Of a stretch of 64,000 nt of DNA, positions 15,923 to 25,630 are shown one piece after another. The translations under genes and the position numbers were made by a program. Source of the DNA: Nitrososphaerota archaeon (GTDB lineage: Archaea; Thermoproteota; Nitrososphaeria; Nitrososphaerales; Nitrosopumilaceae). Below the pieces are notes generated by a model. The model was not told the origin of the DNA, searched no databases, and saw only the letters and a list, made by a program, of their open reading frames with translations. The DNA is taken from positions 1 through 64,000 of the forward strand of contig VHBH01000001.1 of the NCBI GenBank assembly GCA_016872055.1. Reading direction: 5' to 3'. Numbering within the stretch: the stretch's first letter is position 1; every line of letters begins with the position of its first letter.

Positions 15923-17206
15923 TTGTCTTCATTGGGAAAAATCAACATAGAAAAACAAGACTCGGTCAAGATTTACAAAATTAAAAGAACGTTAGACGAA
16001 TTATCAAGAATTTCAGGTAGGGGAACTGAGCTTATCACGGTGTATATTCCAAAGGGTAAGCAGCTACACTTGGTCATAAACCAATTACGAGAAGAGCAAG
16101 GAACTGCCGATAACATCAAGTCTGCCATGACTAGGACTCATGTAGTGGATGCTTTGGGCAGAGTCCAGCAGAGGCTAAAGCTGTACAAAGAAGCTCCCGA
16201 TCGAGGGTTGGTCATATTTTGTGGTGCAGTACCACCAGAAGGAGGCGGACCAATAGGAAGCGAGGTAATAAAGGTCTGGGAGTTAGAGCCGCCAAAAGAG
16301 CTTACCACGTCATTGTATAGATGCGATGATCATTTCCATGTAGATATTCTCAAGGACATGCTAAAAGACGACAACCTCATTGGATTTTTGGCAATCGACA
16401 CTAAAGATGCAGGATGGGGTTTACTACACGGTGATAAAATTGAGGTATTGCGCGAGACAAGCTCCGGTGTTGCTGGCAAACACAGACAGGGAGGTCAATC
16501 TGCCAGAAGATTTGAGAGACTGCGGGAAATGGAATTATCATATTACTATAACAGGGTTGCCGAAGTTACCAAGGAATTTTTCATAGACATTTATCCAATC
16601 AAGGGCCTAATTGTCTCTGGGCCTGGACCGACAAAGGAGGATTTTCTAAAGGAAAACTATCTCGAATATAGACTTCAGGACAAAGTACTTGCAACACTAG
16701 ACACTTCGTATTCCGGCTCTGAAGGAATTCGTGAAGCATTCATGAAGGCTCAGGATGTTTTGTCAGATTTCAGACTAGCTGAAGAAAAAAAACTGGTTGA
16801 GAGATTGTTCCGAGAGATAAACAATAGAACTGGTCTTGGGGTGTACGGCCTACAAGATATTCTAAAATTGCTCAAAAACAATGTAGTCGATATTTTGCTA
16901 ATAACGGATGACACAAATCTAAACAGATTAGAGATTACCTGTAATAGATGTAAGAACACTCAAGAAGAAATTCTAGAGCATTCAAAGCTAATACCAAGAA
17001 GGACAGAACTGCTAAACAAACCATGTCCTTCCTGCAAGTCAATGGACCAATCAGAGGCATCACAGGATTTGGTGGATTATTTATCCACGATAGCTATTCC
17101 TGTTGGCACAAAAATCGAGGTCATTTCTGGTTTGTCAGAATACGGAGTGATGCTATCTAGCCTTGGAAAAGCAGCAGCCATTTTGAGGTATAATCCTAAT
17201 CTCTAG
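15923..17206 (+). CDS. prf1: Peptide chain release factor aRF1
   Basis: The 427-residue factor reads all three stop codons and triggers peptidyl-tRNA hydrolysis. The stop-recognition motifs NIKS (residues 64-67) and YRCDDHF (132-138, YxCxxxF) and the catalytic GGQ (190-192) are present. The C-terminal domain has a zinc-ribbon-like CNRCKN and CPSCKS pair. The start is TTG at 15923, about 20 bases after a TATA-like CTTAATATGG; the nearby ATG at 15906 is out of frame. Length is normal for archaeal aRF1. Confidence 0.96.
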   Translation: MSSLGKINIEKQDSVKIYKIKRTLDELSRISGRGTELITVYIPKGKQLHLVINQLREEQGTADNIKSAMTRTHVVDALGRVQQRLKLYKEAPDRGLVIFCGAVPPEGGGPIGSEVIKVWELEPPKELTTSLYRCDDHFHVDILKDMLKDDNLIGFLAIDTKDAGWGLLHGDKIEVLRETSSGVAGKHRQGGQSARRFERLREMELSYYYNRVAEVTKEFFIDIYPIKGLIVSGPGPTKEDFLKENYLEYRLQDKVLATLDTSYSGSEGIREAFMKAQDVLSDFRLAEEKKLVERLFREINNRTGLGVYGLQDILKLLKNNVVDILLITDDTNLNRLEITCNRCKNTQEEILEHSKLIPRRTELLNKPCPSCKSMDQSEASQDLVDYLSTIAIPVGTKIEVISGLSEYGVMLSSLGKAAAILRYNPNL

Positions 17207-17497
17207 CTTGTGTTTTTTGATCAAAGACTAGTTCCTGTTTTTTTCGTATTATCATATGGTGAAATGTTCTCTCAAGGCGAAAATTTGAATCATATTTGGA
17301 ATTGGAATCGTGTGTTTACTGTATCGTTAGTGGTCTTCCGGTTCTCAGATTCTAAAATTGGATACACATGTCAACCCAGTCAAGCATATAAAAAGTGGAA
17401 AATTCCGAGGCGAAAATGTTTGATATGATTTCTGGGTAATTCCAGAAATAAACAGAATCTATGAATTTTTGAACAGACTAAAAGACCAAATGTTCGA
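17207..17497. other. Intergenic region with a promoter-like element and hairpin
   Basis: A TATA-like GCATATAAAAAG (17387-17398) on the plus strand precedes an ATG at 17416 that opens only seven codons, followed at once by a perfect hairpin TTTCTGG-GTAATT-CCAGAAA (17429-17448). This combination could mark a small RNA. A 72-codon frame from 17210 has poor composition and is not called. Confidence 0.3.
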
Positions 17498-17902
17498 CTA
17501 GAGATTTTGCTTTATTGTGCTGGCCAGATTATCTAATTCTTCTGAGCTTGGTATGGTTCTCTTTGTCCAGACTGCGCCCATCTCGGCATATCTTGGTATG
17601 ATATGCACGTGAACATGCGGGATTATCTGCTTTGCAGCCCGTCCATTGTTCTGCGCCAAAGAAAACGCAACTGCTCCAGTTGATGCCATTATCGCTTTTG
17701 CAATTTTTGGAATTTTTGAGAATAAATCACCTACTTGGTTTTCTGACATGTCTGTTATCTTTTCATAGTGGTGTTTTGGCACGACTAAAACGTGACCCTT
17801 GTCAATCGGATACTTATCCAAAAATGCCACATGGTTGTCATCTTCGTATATGAAATGCCCCTCCCTGTTCTTTGATATGATATCACAAAAAATGCAGCTC
17901 AA
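17498..17902 (-). CDS. HIT family protein (nucleotide hydrolase/transferase)
   Basis: The 134-residue protein has the N-terminal CIFCDIISK start (a Cys pair typical of zinc-containing HIT proteins), LDKYPIDKGHVLVVPKHH and the HIT triad QIIPHVHVHIIPRY. Such proteins hydrolyse nucleotide conjugates such as adenylylated or dinucleoside polyphosphates. It is transcribed away from the 17982 gene. The precise substrate is unknown. Confidence 0.93.
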   Translation of the reverse strand: MSCIFCDIISKNREGHFIYEDDNHVAFLDKYPIDKGHVLVVPKHHYEKITDMSENQVGDLFSKIPKIAKAIMASTGAVAFSLAQNNGRAAKQIIPHVHVHIIPRYAEMGAVWTKRTIPSSEELDNLASTIKQNL

Positions 17903-17981
17903 CTAGAGAATCATTAAAACTGGATTTTATTATGGTTATGCGATTGATTAAATTAGTACTGGTATTGGAGTACGAATAACC

Positions 17982-18599
17982 ATGGGTGAAAACCGAGATT
18001 CCCGACGTGAAAAAGAGAGGGAAAACTATGCTTCCAAGCAAAAGTCACAAAAACAGAAAAACAAGCTGATTGCAGCAGGAATTTTTGCTGTAATAATCGG
18101 AATTATAGCATTTGCATCGTATACTTATTATGAAAAAATAGCAGTCACAGGAACCCAAATGTCAGGACCTCCTGGTGCCGGCAGACTAGGGGATGAACAC
18201 GAGCATGCAGCCATTCTTGTCAGGATCTTTGGTGACAAATTCGACTTTTCTCTACCGGATTATCAAGTAAAAAGTCCGTATATCCACTTTGAGAGCCAAA
18301 ATGGTGACACCATCCACAGACACGCATCCAATGTTCCACTTGGATTCCTCTTTGACTCAATCAAGATAGGATTTGATGATGAATGCTTTGTGTTCCGAGA
18401 CAAAAAACCAGAACATACATTCTGCAATAACGAGGATTATTCATTAAATTTCTATGTAAATCACGAAAAGGTACCAACACTGAGCAACCATATTCTCAAA
18501 GAAGATGACAGAATCCTAGTGCTATACGGCAATGAAAACCAGACCCAGATAGATAACTACCTAATGGAACTAGATGGGCTCTTCATAGAGAAGCAATAA
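17982..18599 (+). CDS. Membrane-anchored protein with His-rich extracytoplasmic domain (205 aa)
   Basis: A highly charged N-terminus (residues 1-27) precedes one membrane helix (about 29-49, LIAAGIFAVIIGIIAFASYT) and an exterior domain. That domain has repeated His near acidic residues (LGDEHEHAAILVRIFGDKF and DTIHRHASNVPLG) and a Cys pair (DDECF and HTFCNN), which could bind metal or form a disulfide. The family is not recognised with certainty; similar anchored proteins are common in ammonia-oxidising archaea. It lies 50 bases before ilvD on the same strand, but ilvD has its own TATA box. Confidence 0.72.
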   Translation: MGENRDSRREKERENYASKQKSQKQKNKLIAAGIFAVIIGIIAFASYTYYEKIAVTGTQMSGPPGAGRLGDEHEHAAILVRIFGDKFDFSLPDYQVKSPYIHFESQNGDTIHRHASNVPLGFLFDSIKIGFDDECFVFRDKKPEHTFCNNEDYSLNFYVNHEKVPTLSNHILKEDDRILVLYGNENQTQIDNYLMELDGLFIEKQ

Positions 18600-18617
18600 G
18601 CTGAGAATCAGCCAAAT

Positions 18618-18626
18618 TCTAATATG
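18618..18626 (+). promoter_or_regulatory. TATA box of ilvD
   Basis: TTCTAATATGC is centred about 27 bases before the ATG at 18650, giving a leaderless ilvD transcript. Confidence 0.45.
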
Positions 18627-18649
18627 CTATTGCGTAAAATGGTGATATA

Positions 18650-20323
18650 ATGGAGATTTCAAGTAGAAATGTAGTGTCTGGTACCGCGCGAGCGCCACAC
18701 CGCGCAATGTACAAGGCAATGGGATTAACAGACAATGATCTGGATAAGCCGTTTATCGGGGTGTGCCATACAGGAAATGAGGCAACGCCATGTAATATCC
18801 ACCTGCCAAGACTAGCTATTAGGGCAAAACAAGGAGTATCTGATGCAGGATTTACCCCAAGGGAATTTTCCACAATAGCAGTATCCGATGGCATAGCGAT
18901 GGGCCACGAAGGTATGAAGTCATCTCTGGTATCTCGCGAGATAATTGCGGACTCGATAGAGATAATGGTGCGCGCTCACCAGTATGATGGATTTGTAGGA
19001 ATTGCAGGGTGTGACAAAAGCCTTCCTGGTACAATGATGGCGATGGCGCGACTAAACCTGCCGTCGATTTTTGTATATGGCGGTACAATAATGCCTGGAA
19101 TGCTTAACGGTCAACAGCTTACAGTACAAGACGTTTACGAGGCAGTTGGAGCATATGATGCCGGAAAGATTACACTGGAATCTCTAAAAAGTATAGAAAA
19201 CTATGCTTGCCCCACTGCAGGATCCTGCGGTGGAATGTTTACTGCGAATACAATGGCGTCAATTTCTGAAGCATTAGGGATTGCATTACCTGGCAGTGCT
19301 TCTCCCCCAGCTGAGGATGAGAGACGTGAGAAGATGGTGTACGATACAGGTGTTGCATGTGTGCAGGCTTTGAAAAACAATATCCGACCGCGGGATATTT
19401 TGACATTTGAGGCATTTGAGAACGCTATTACCATACTGAATGCAATCGGTGGCTCTACCAATGCCATTTTGCATTTGCTGGCAATATCACATGAGGCCAA
19501 GGTAAATCTGACCTATGATGATTTTGAGAGAATTCGAAGAAAAGTACCTCATGTTGCTGATTTGAAGCCAGGTGGAATGTATGTCATGAATGATCTGGAT
19601 AAAGTAGGTGGTGTACCATTGATGTTAAAGAGATTGTTAGACAGAAAATTACTCCATGAAAATGTGTTGACTATAACCGGCAAAACAATGAAGCAAAATC
19701 TGGATAGTATTGTGTTGCCGCCATCAAATGACGATATTATAAAACCCATGACAAACCCACTACACAATACCGGTACTGCTGTAATTCTGAAAGGATCACT
19801 GGCTCCAGATGGTGCCGTAGTAAAAATGTCTGGCGTAAAGATTACCAAATTCACCGGAAAAGCCAAGTGTTTCGACAGGGAGGAGCTTGCTTTTGATGCA
19901 GTATCACAGAACAAAATCAAGGAAGGCGACGTGGTTGTGATTCGATATGAGGGTCCAAAGGGTGGTCCTGGAATGAGAGAGATGCTGGCAGTCACTGCTG
20001 CATTGGTAGGCCAAGGATTAGGAGAAAAAGTGGCAATGGTAACCGATGGCAGATTTTCAGGAGCGACTCGCGGATTTATGATTGGACATGTGGCGCCAGA
20101 GGCCTTTATTGGCGGAAACATTGCTTTGTTGCAAGATGGTGATGAAATCACTATAGATACAGAAACCAACAAGATTGACTTGCATATTTCTTCTGATGAA
20201 ATGGAAAACAGAAGAAAAGCTTGGAAGCCAAGAAAACCAAACTATGAATCCGGGGCATTGGCAAAATATGCATCACTGGTAGGCTCTGCAGCACAAGGTG
20301 CTGTGACTAGTCCTATTTGGTAA
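18650..20323 (+). CDS. ilvD: Dihydroxy-acid dehydratase
   Basis: The 557-residue iron-sulfur enzyme dehydrates dihydroxy-isovalerate and dihydroxy-methylvalerate in valine, isoleucine and leucine synthesis. The cluster Cys are in [26 protein letters not shown] and [16 protein letters not shown]. The C-terminal segment [20 protein letters not shown] is the typical IlvD/Edd signature. Length is standard. It is monocistronic with its own TATA box. Confidence 0.97.
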   Translation: MEISSRNVVSGTARAPHRAMYKAMGLTDNDLDKPFIGVCHTGNEATPCNIHLPRLAIRAKQGVSDAGFTPREFSTIAVSDGIAMGHEGMKSSLVSREIIADSIEIMVRAHQYDGFVGIAGCDKSLPGTMMAMARLNLPSIFVYGGTIMPGMLNGQQLTVQDVYEAVGAYDAGKITLESLKSIENYACPTAGSCGGMFTANTMASISEALGIALPGSASPPAEDERREKMVYDTGVACVQALKNNIRPRDILTFEAFENAITILNAIGGSTNAILHLLAISHEAKVNLTYDDFERIRRKVPHVADLKPGGMYVMNDLDKVGGVPLMLKRLLDRKLLHENVLTITGKTMKQNLDSIVLPPSNDDIIKPMTNPLHNTGTAVILKGSLAPDGAVVKMSGVKITKFTGKAKCFDREELAFDAVSQNKIKEGDVVVIRYEGPKGGPGMREMLAVTAALVGQGLGEKVAMVTDGRFSGATRGFMIGHVAPEAFIGGNIALLQDGDEITIDTETNKIDLHISSDEMENRRKAWKPRKPNYESGALAKYASLVGSAAQGAVTSPIW

Positions 20324-20610
20324 ATTAAACACGATTATTGCTAAATCGATAGTCTCCAAGAGAAATCTTTTCGGAAATTGATGTGGAGTAAGTCCATGAT
20401 TATGCAAGAGAGTCACAACTTAAACGAAATTAATTATTATCATTCCAAATCTCAGTTATTATCAAATTAGACGTCATATCTACCAGAATTGATAAGGAAT
20501 CACGAAAACTATCCTCATTTGAAGACATTAGTTCATAGAGTCAAAATCTCCATGTCAGAGTATAGGCTGACTTTCTTCTGGTAAGATTTGCAGAATTGTT
20601 TACAAGATAT

Positions 20611-20913
20611 CTATTGAGAAATTATATCGTAAAACTTTCTAGAAGGTCCTTGCTTTAGAAATCCCATTAACTGCATTGCTATCTGATGATGTTCTTGTGT
20701 CTGGTGTATTTTATGATGTGACTCTTCACTCTCAAACTCTGCAATAATGACATACTTTCCGTCACTTGATTTGCCCAGCCTTCTTCCTACAAATCCTGGA
20801 TTTTTAGCAAGAATTTTGTTTGTTTCTGCAATCCAAGTCGCAAATTCCTCTTCTTTGTCCTCCTTGAGAGGCATGTCTATTATTGCAACATACATTATTC
20901 TACCAACATACAA
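20611..20913 (-). CDS. Antibiotic biosynthesis monooxygenase (ABM) domain protein
   Basis: The 100-residue protein has the ferredoxin-like ABM fold: a first strand YVAIIDMPLKEDKEEEFATW, the central NPGFVGRRLGKSSDGKYVII, then EFESEESHHKIHQTQEHHQ and the last strand. ABM proteins include heme-degrading and quinol-oxidising enzymes, but most are uncharacterised. An internal ATG at 20895 gives a start closer to the usual family N-terminus. It belongs to a run of four small minus-strand genes to 21724. Confidence 0.75.
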   Translation of the reverse strand: MYVGRIMYVAIIDMPLKEDKEEEFATWIAETNKILAKNPGFVGRRLGKSSDGKYVIIAEFESEESHHKIHQTQEHHQIAMQLMGFLKQGPSRKFYDIISQ

Positions 20914-20931
20914 TCCAGTTAAGAGTATTTC

Positions 20932-21138
20932 TCAGATTTCCGGAATAAAATTATCACAGCCAGAGTTGCATGGCTTGTTCATTACGCCCTGGCATTTACC
21001 CATACCATCATGCATTATTCTGTGGTGACCGCAATTGCGACACTTTACCCTAAAGTATGCGATAAGATCATCCATTGGAATCTCAGATTTTGTAATTTTA
21101 CCATCAGTGGCAATATAGTTTGATTTCTCATCTATCAT
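20932..21138 (-). CDS. Small Cys-rich zinc-binding protein (68 aa)
   Basis: The 68-residue protein has CRNCGHHRIMHDGMGKCQ, then CNSGC, i.e. several Cys and His spaced for one zinc site. It starts within four bases of the end of the 21135-21485 gene, so the two are coupled. Function unknown. Confidence 0.68.
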   Translation of the reverse strand: MIDEKSNYIATDGKITKSEIPMDDLIAYFRVKCRNCGHHRIMHDGMGKCQGVMNKPCNSGCDNFIPEI

Positions 21139-21485
21139 TCATTCCACACCGATTGTTTTTTGAGCCAAGACACCAAATCATGGTACAGATGACTGGTCTG
21201 AACATTAATCACGTTAATTTCTACATTGGTGCTTGATTTTGCTGTTTTAGTATATGTATCATACTTGCAAAATACCACCCTGTCCAAATATGTCTCACCT
21301 TCAATCTCTTTTTTCCCAAGCTCATCTGATTCCGAAATTGAAAAGCTCACAAACAACACCCCGTCTGCCCAATATGCATTTGCAGACTCTAATGTAGAAA
21401 TCATACTAACTAGATCATCAAGACTCATCTTTATCAAATCATGGACGTGGATTTTTTTGTAGGGCTCGTAGATAAAATCAGTCAT
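21135..21485 (-). CDS. Unknown protein (116 aa)
   Basis: A start at ATG 21485 (MTDFIYEPYKKIHVHDLIKM) is preferred to the longer frame from 21545, which would overlap the upstream gene and has an irregular N-terminus. The product has alternating strand-like segments (GVLFVSFSISESDEL, TYLDRVVFCKYDTYTK) and no recognised domain. It overlaps the zinc-binding gene downstream by four bases. Confidence 0.6.
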   Translation of the reverse strand: MTDFIYEPYKKIHVHDLIKMSLDDLVSMISTLESANAYWADGVLFVSFSISESDELGKKEIEGETYLDRVVFCKYDTYTKTAKSSTNVEINVINVQTSHLYHDLVSWLKKQSVWNE

Positions 21486-21523
21486 GGATTGGTATCTTTG
21501 TAGCTGCTTTATCAGTTTTACAA

Positions 21524-21724
21524 CTAGAATCCATGGACGCTGCAAACAAAAACGGTTCTATCCCCAATCTTTTTTGCAGTAATGCCAATTCCCTCCCTTA
21601 ACTCCGACTTGCACAAGGCGCACATTACTTCGGTTGCAGAGCTTTTCAGTGGAATTTGCGGCTTGCCAAAATACATCTCCGAATACAGCACATGAGATTT
21701 TGGCTTTGCAAGCATCTGACTCAT
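21524..21724 (-). CDS. Small zinc-binding-like protein (66 aa)
   Basis: The 66-residue protein has CALCKSELREGIGITAKKIG, then VFVCSVHGF: C-x2-C and C-x2-H, a plausible single zinc ribbon. It is first in the minus-strand group 21724-20611. Function unknown. Confidence 0.62.
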   Translation of the reverse strand: MSQMLAKPKSHVLYSEMYFGKPQIPLKSSATEVMCALCKSELREGIGITAKKIGDRTVFVCSVHGF

Positions 21725-21856
21725 AATACAAATAGATCAAGATCGCATATAAAGGTACCGTACCATACCGTAATTCTTACAACATTGGAGCCTGATCATG
21801 CGTAAATTATCCCAAATTCTTGAAAAAATTACCAAAAACTCGCGACAAACAACTCA

Positions 21857-21864
21857 TTAAATAT
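21857..21864 (+). promoter_or_regulatory. TATA box of the trp operon
   Basis: TTAAATAT is centred 25-26 bases before an ATG at 21886 and about 30 before the trpE GTG at 21890. Upstream, 21753-21771 carries GGTACCGTACC, a short dyad that might be an operator. Confidence 0.5.
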
Positions 21865-21885
21865 CCCAAATCAGCAAGCAACACT

Positions 21886-21906
21886 ATGGGTGGCCACCTT
21901 TGGTAA
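21886..21906 (+). promoter_or_regulatory. Possible six-codon leader ORF with a terminal Trp codon, overlapping the trpE start
   Basis: ATG GGT GGC CAC CTT TGG TAA (MGGHLW) begins where a leaderless trp mRNA is predicted to start and overlaps the trpE GTG in another frame. The Trp codon is directly before the stop. It may be chance; see findings. Confidence 0.25.
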
Positions 21907-23239
21907 CCATACTTGTACTATAATACCCCTAGGCCTACCTGGAACGCAATTCGATATCTATTCCAAACTAGAACAACATTACACCCACACATTTCTCTTT
22001 GAATCACTGACTGGTCCTGAAGAGATGGCAGAATCATCTATCATTGGCTTTGATCCAAAGATAATCATCCAAGGATATTCAGATAGAATTGTAATATCAT
22101 ACAAGGACGGCACTACCAAAATAATTCCAACCAAAGATCCAGTAGCAGAATTAAAACAATTCATTACACCAACCCAAGACCAGTCACATCGATACCTGGG
22201 CGGTGCAGTCGGAATCATAAACTATGACGCTATAAAACTGTACGAAAACATTCCAATCAATGACAATTCAAAACCAATAATGGAATTTGGAATCTACCAG
22301 GACGGAATATTATACGACAACAAAACAAAGCAATCATTATACTTCTATTATGATGAAAACAGAATAAATCAGATAAAACAATCAGAGAGAAAATTTGGTA
22401 ACATCACTCTATCTGATATCACAACAAACATGGACGAATCACAATTTACTAATATAGTGAACAAGGCAAAGCAATACCTACACTCTGGCGATATCTTTCA
22501 AGTGGTATTATCTAGAAAATTTAACTTTTCAGCGTCTGGTGATATTCTGCGCGTATACAAGGAGCTGCGTGCACTCAATCCATCACCATATCTATACCAC
22601 ATGAAGTTTGTACAAAAAACCTACATTGGGTGTAGTCCTGAAATGCTAGTCCGAGTCACAGGCGAGGAAGTAGAGACATTTCCCATTGCAGGCACACGCA
22701 AAATCACAGACGATGAGGCAAAAAATAAGCAATTAGAGCAGGAATTGCTATCCGACCAAAAAGAAATCGCTGAGCATACAATGTTAGTTGACCTTGGACG
22801 AAATGATGTGGGTCGAGTCTGCAGATATGGCTCTGTTCGTGTACCAGAACTAATGCGGATAAAGCGATTTTCACATGTACAACATATTGTGACTCATGTT
22901 GTTGGAAAGCTAGATGAAAAAAATGATATGTTTTCTGCATTTGAGGCAGTATTTCCTGCAGGAACTGTATCTGGTGCACCGAAGATTAGGGCGATGGAGA
23001 TAATCAACGAATTAGAGCCCGATATCAGAGAACAATATGCAGGGGCTGTTGGATATTTTTCCAACAATGGTTGTTGTGATTTTGCAATAACAATTAGAAG
23101 TATCTTTTTTGATGGTACTCAAGGCTTCATTCAATCAGGTGCAGGAATTGTCATAGACTCCACACCCAAAGGCGAGTTCAAGGAAACGGAACATAAGGCT
23201 GGGGCCATGATCGCAGCGCTAAAGGAGTCCACAAAATGA
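21890..23239 (+). CDS. trpE: Anthranilate synthase component I
   Basis: The 449-residue subunit makes anthranilate from chorismate with ammonia from TrpG. The chorismate-binding core shows GDIFQVVLSRKF, YIGCSPEMLVRV, FPIAGTRKITDDEA, ELLSDQKEIAEHTMLVDLGR and VFPAGTVSGAPKIRAME, and the C-terminal QSGAGIVIDSTPKGEF. The start is GTG at 21890, since no in-frame ATG lies upstream of the conserved N-terminus IIPLGLPGTQFDIY. First gene of trpEGDCBA; the next ATG overlaps its stop. Confidence 0.96.
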   Translation: MATFGNHTCTIIPLGLPGTQFDIYSKLEQHYTHTFLFESLTGPEEMAESSIIGFDPKIIIQGYSDRIVISYKDGTTKIIPTKDPVAELKQFITPTQDQSHRYLGGAVGIINYDAIKLYENIPINDNSKPIMEFGIYQDGILYDNKTKQSLYFYYDENRINQIKQSERKFGNITLSDITTNMDESQFTNIVNKAKQYLHSGDIFQVVLSRKFNFSASGDILRVYKELRALNPSPYLYHMKFVQKTYIGCSPEMLVRVTGEEVETFPIAGTRKITDDEAKNKQLEQELLSDQKEIAEHTMLVDLGRNDVGRVCRYGSVRVPELMRIKRFSHVQHIVTHVVGKLDEKNDMFSAFEAVFPAGTVSGAPKIRAMEIINELEPDIREQYAGAVGYFSNNGCCDFAITIRSIFFDGTQGFIQSGAGIVIDSTPKGEFKETEHKAGAMIAALKESTK

Positions 23240-23826
23240 AATTTCTAGTCATTGACAATTATGATTCATTCACGTACAATATTGCACATCTGTTGGGCGA
23301 TCTTGGTGTGGAATCCGACGTCATACGCAATGACAAGATAACTCTGGATGAAATAAAAAAAAGAAACTATGACGCAATAATAATATCACCAGGTCCAGGT
23401 ACTCCTGAAGACAAAAGATATTTTGGAATCTGTTCCAATGTGATTCACGAGCTAGGGCCAAAAACACCAATTCTTGGAATTTGCCTTGGACACCAGGGAA
23501 TAATACATGAATTTGGTGGCAAAGTAGTCAATGCAGGTTGCGCAAGACACGGCAAAACAAGCCAGATCAAGCATTATTCTGATTCATTATTTTCTGGTGT
23601 GCAAAACCCGTTTCGTGCAACGAGATATCATTCTCTGGTGGGTGATAAGACCATCATACCAGATGTTCTAAAAGTAACCGCAATATCTGAAGACGACGGT
23701 GAAGTAATGGGGGTATCGCACAAGGACTATCTAATCGAAGGAGTACAGTTCCACCCAGAATCGATACTAACCACAGAAGGAAAAAAGATCCTCCAGAATT
23801 TTATCAACAAGGTGAAAAAATGTTAG
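23236..23826 (+). CDS. trpG: Anthranilate synthase component II (glutamine amidotransferase)
   Basis: The 196-residue class I glutaminase has IDNYDSFTYNIAHLLG, the oxyanion loop ISPGPGTPED, the nucleophile Cys in LGICLGHQGI and the His-Glu in VQFHPESILT. It overlaps trpE by four bases (ATGA) and trpD by seven, so all are coupled. Normal length. Confidence 0.96.
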   Translation: MKFLVIDNYDSFTYNIAHLLGDLGVESDVIRNDKITLDEIKKRNYDAIIISPGPGTPEDKRYFGICSNVIHELGPKTPILGICLGHQGIIHEFGGKVVNAGCARHGKTSQIKHYSDSLFSGVQNPFRATRYHSLVGDKTIIPDVLKVTAISEDDGEVMGVSHKDYLIEGVQFHPESILTTEGKKILQNFINKVKKC

Positions 23827-24863
23827 AAGACTACATTGCAAGACTCGAAGTCGGCGCAAATCTCAAGCATGATGAGATGGGCAAGGCAATGGAACTACTT
23901 CTAACCGAGGGGACATCTGACCAAGTAAAGGCCGTTTTTCTGCAGCATTTGGCAAACAAGGGCGAAACAGACGATGAATTGCTAACAATGCTTGGTAAAA
24001 TGGAAGAGCGTGGTATCCACATATCGCCAAAATGCAAGTATGCCATAATAGACGTTTGCGGAACGGGTGGTGACAAACTACAGACATTCAATATTTCTAC
24101 CACTGCGGCATTTGTCATTGCGTCCTGCAAGGGGATAGTGGCAAAGCACGGTAATCGCTCATCATCAGGAATTTCTGGTAGTGCCGATATTTTCGAGTAT
24201 TTTGGCTATGATCTAAATATGGACCCTATCAAGATAACATCAATAATTGAAAAACACAGAATCGGATTTTTGTTTGCACAGAGATTCCATCCTGCAATGA
24301 AAAATGTCGCAGCTGCTAGAAAAATGCTCCAATCCAGGACCGCATTCAATGTTTTAGGACCATTGTGCAATCCTGCACGCGTAAAACACCAGCTAATAGG
24401 CGTCTTTTCCGAGGATTATCTAGAGAGATTAGTCAGTATTTTGAAAAGATGTGGTGCACAAAATATCATGACTGTTCACTCCCAGGATGGATTAGATGAA
24501 TTATCCACCACATCAAAGAACAAGATCTGCTTTCTGCGGGATGGAAATATGGCAAAAATGATAATCGACCCGCTAAAGTTAGGATTGCACCAGGTAACAA
24601 TTAAGGACTTGCAGATATCAACAAAACAAGAGGCCATAGAATCATTTGTTACAGTTCTAAATGGTACTGCAAGCCAGGCCAAAATAGAGATCACTGCACT
24701 AAATTCAGCTGCGGGCCTAGTTGTAGGAAATGTTGCCAAAGACCTAGAGGAAGGACTGGAAATGTCACTGGAATCAATAAATTCTGGTCAGGCATTTTCT
24801 CACTTTGAAAATTTTGTCAAAGATTGTGGTGATTATTCCAAGTTAAAGGAGATTACACAATGA
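23820..24863 (+). CDS. trpD: Anthranilate phosphoribosyltransferase
   Basis: The 347-residue enzyme joins anthranilate to PRPP. Motifs visible are the PRPP site DVCGTGGDKLQTFNISTT, VAKHGNRSSSGISGSAD, RFHPAMKNVAAARK and FNVLGPLCNPA, with the Mg-site region VHSQDGLDELS. It overlaps trpG and trpC. Confidence 0.96.
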   Translation: MLEDYIARLEVGANLKHDEMGKAMELLLTEGTSDQVKAVFLQHLANKGETDDELLTMLGKMEERGIHISPKCKYAIIDVCGTGGDKLQTFNISTTAAFVIASCKGIVAKHGNRSSSGISGSADIFEYFGYDLNMDPIKITSIIEKHRIGFLFAQRFHPAMKNVAAARKMLQSRTAFNVLGPLCNPARVKHQLIGVFSEDYLERLVSILKRCGAQNIMTVHSQDGLDELSTTSKNKICFLRDGNMAKMIIDPLKLGLHQVTIKDLQISTKQEAIESFVTVLNGTASQAKIEITALNSAAGLVVGNVAKDLEEGLEMSLESINSGQAFSHFENFVKDCGDYSKLKEITQ

Positions 24864-25630
24864 AAACGCTACAGAAATTATTTGACAATTCCCACAAGGC
24901 AATATCTGACGGCATTTATGACATAACAGAAAAAATCCCAAAATCAAAAATTGATCTAATACAATCAATAAAAGAAAATAAGCATGCATCACTAATCACC
25001 GAAGTAAAGTTCTCATCTCCATCACTAGGTAAAATACGCAAAAAATCTGACCCGGTTCAGATTGCTCAAGCCATGGTGGGGGGAGGAGCCAAGGCACTAT
25101 CAGTTCTCACACAACCATATCTTTTTGAGGGCTCACCGCAATATTTCATGGAAATTAGAAAGCAGGTAAAAATCCCAATGTTGATGAAAGATATAGTAGT
25201 TGACAAGGTGCAAATCGATGCGGCAAGAAAAATAGGCGCAGATTACATGTTATTAATCCAGTCGTTGTTTGATGTTGGTCTGCTCAAGGATATTGACGAG
25301 TATATCGATTATGGGCACAAAAACGGCCTAATGGTATTATTAGAAGCCCACACAAAATCAGAATTTACCAATTCTCTAAAGACAAAGGCGGATCTAGTTG
25401 GAATAAACAATCGAAACCTAGACACCTTGCAAATTGACATTAATACAACAAAAAAGCTGCTGGAAGGATTTGATAATCATAGAATCATAGTATCTGAAAG
25501 CGGAATTGAAACCCCCCAAGACATACAATTTCTAAAAAAATGCGGTGCAGGCGCATTCCTAGTTGGATCTAGCATAATGAAGTCAGAAGATATTAAAGAG
25601 AACGTAAGGAGTCTTGTAAACGGCATATGA
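24860..25630 (+). CDS. trpC: Indole-3-glycerol phosphate synthase
   Basis: The 256-residue TIM-barrel enzyme shows [14 protein letters not shown] (catalytic Lys strand), [64 protein letters not shown] and [11 protein letters not shown]. It is a single-domain protein, not a TrpC-TrpF fusion, which matters because trpF is missing from the operon. Coupled by ATGA overlaps on both sides. Confidence 0.96.
   Translation: MKTLQKLFDNSHKAISDGIYDITEKIPKSKIDLIQSIKENKHASLITEVKFSSPSLGKIRKKSDPVQIAQAMVGGGAKALSVLTQPYLFEGSPQYFMEIRKQVKIPMLMKDIVVDKVQIDAARKIGADYMLLIQSLFDVGLLKDIDEYIDYGHKNGLMVLLEAHTKSEFTNSLKTKADLVGINNRNLDTLQIDINTTKKLLEGFDNHRIIVSESGIETPQDIQFLKKCGAGAFLVGSSIMKSEDIKENVRSLVNGI

Noticed and set aside
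17210-17428. 72-codon plus-strand ORF after aRF1
   Set aside because: Phe/Trp-rich low-quality composition, no promoter at the right distance; more likely spacer.
20430-20528. 32-codon minus-strand ORF (MSSNEDSFRDSLSILVDM...)
   Set aside because: Short, no TATA box at the expected distance, no neighbour coupling; cannot be told from chance.
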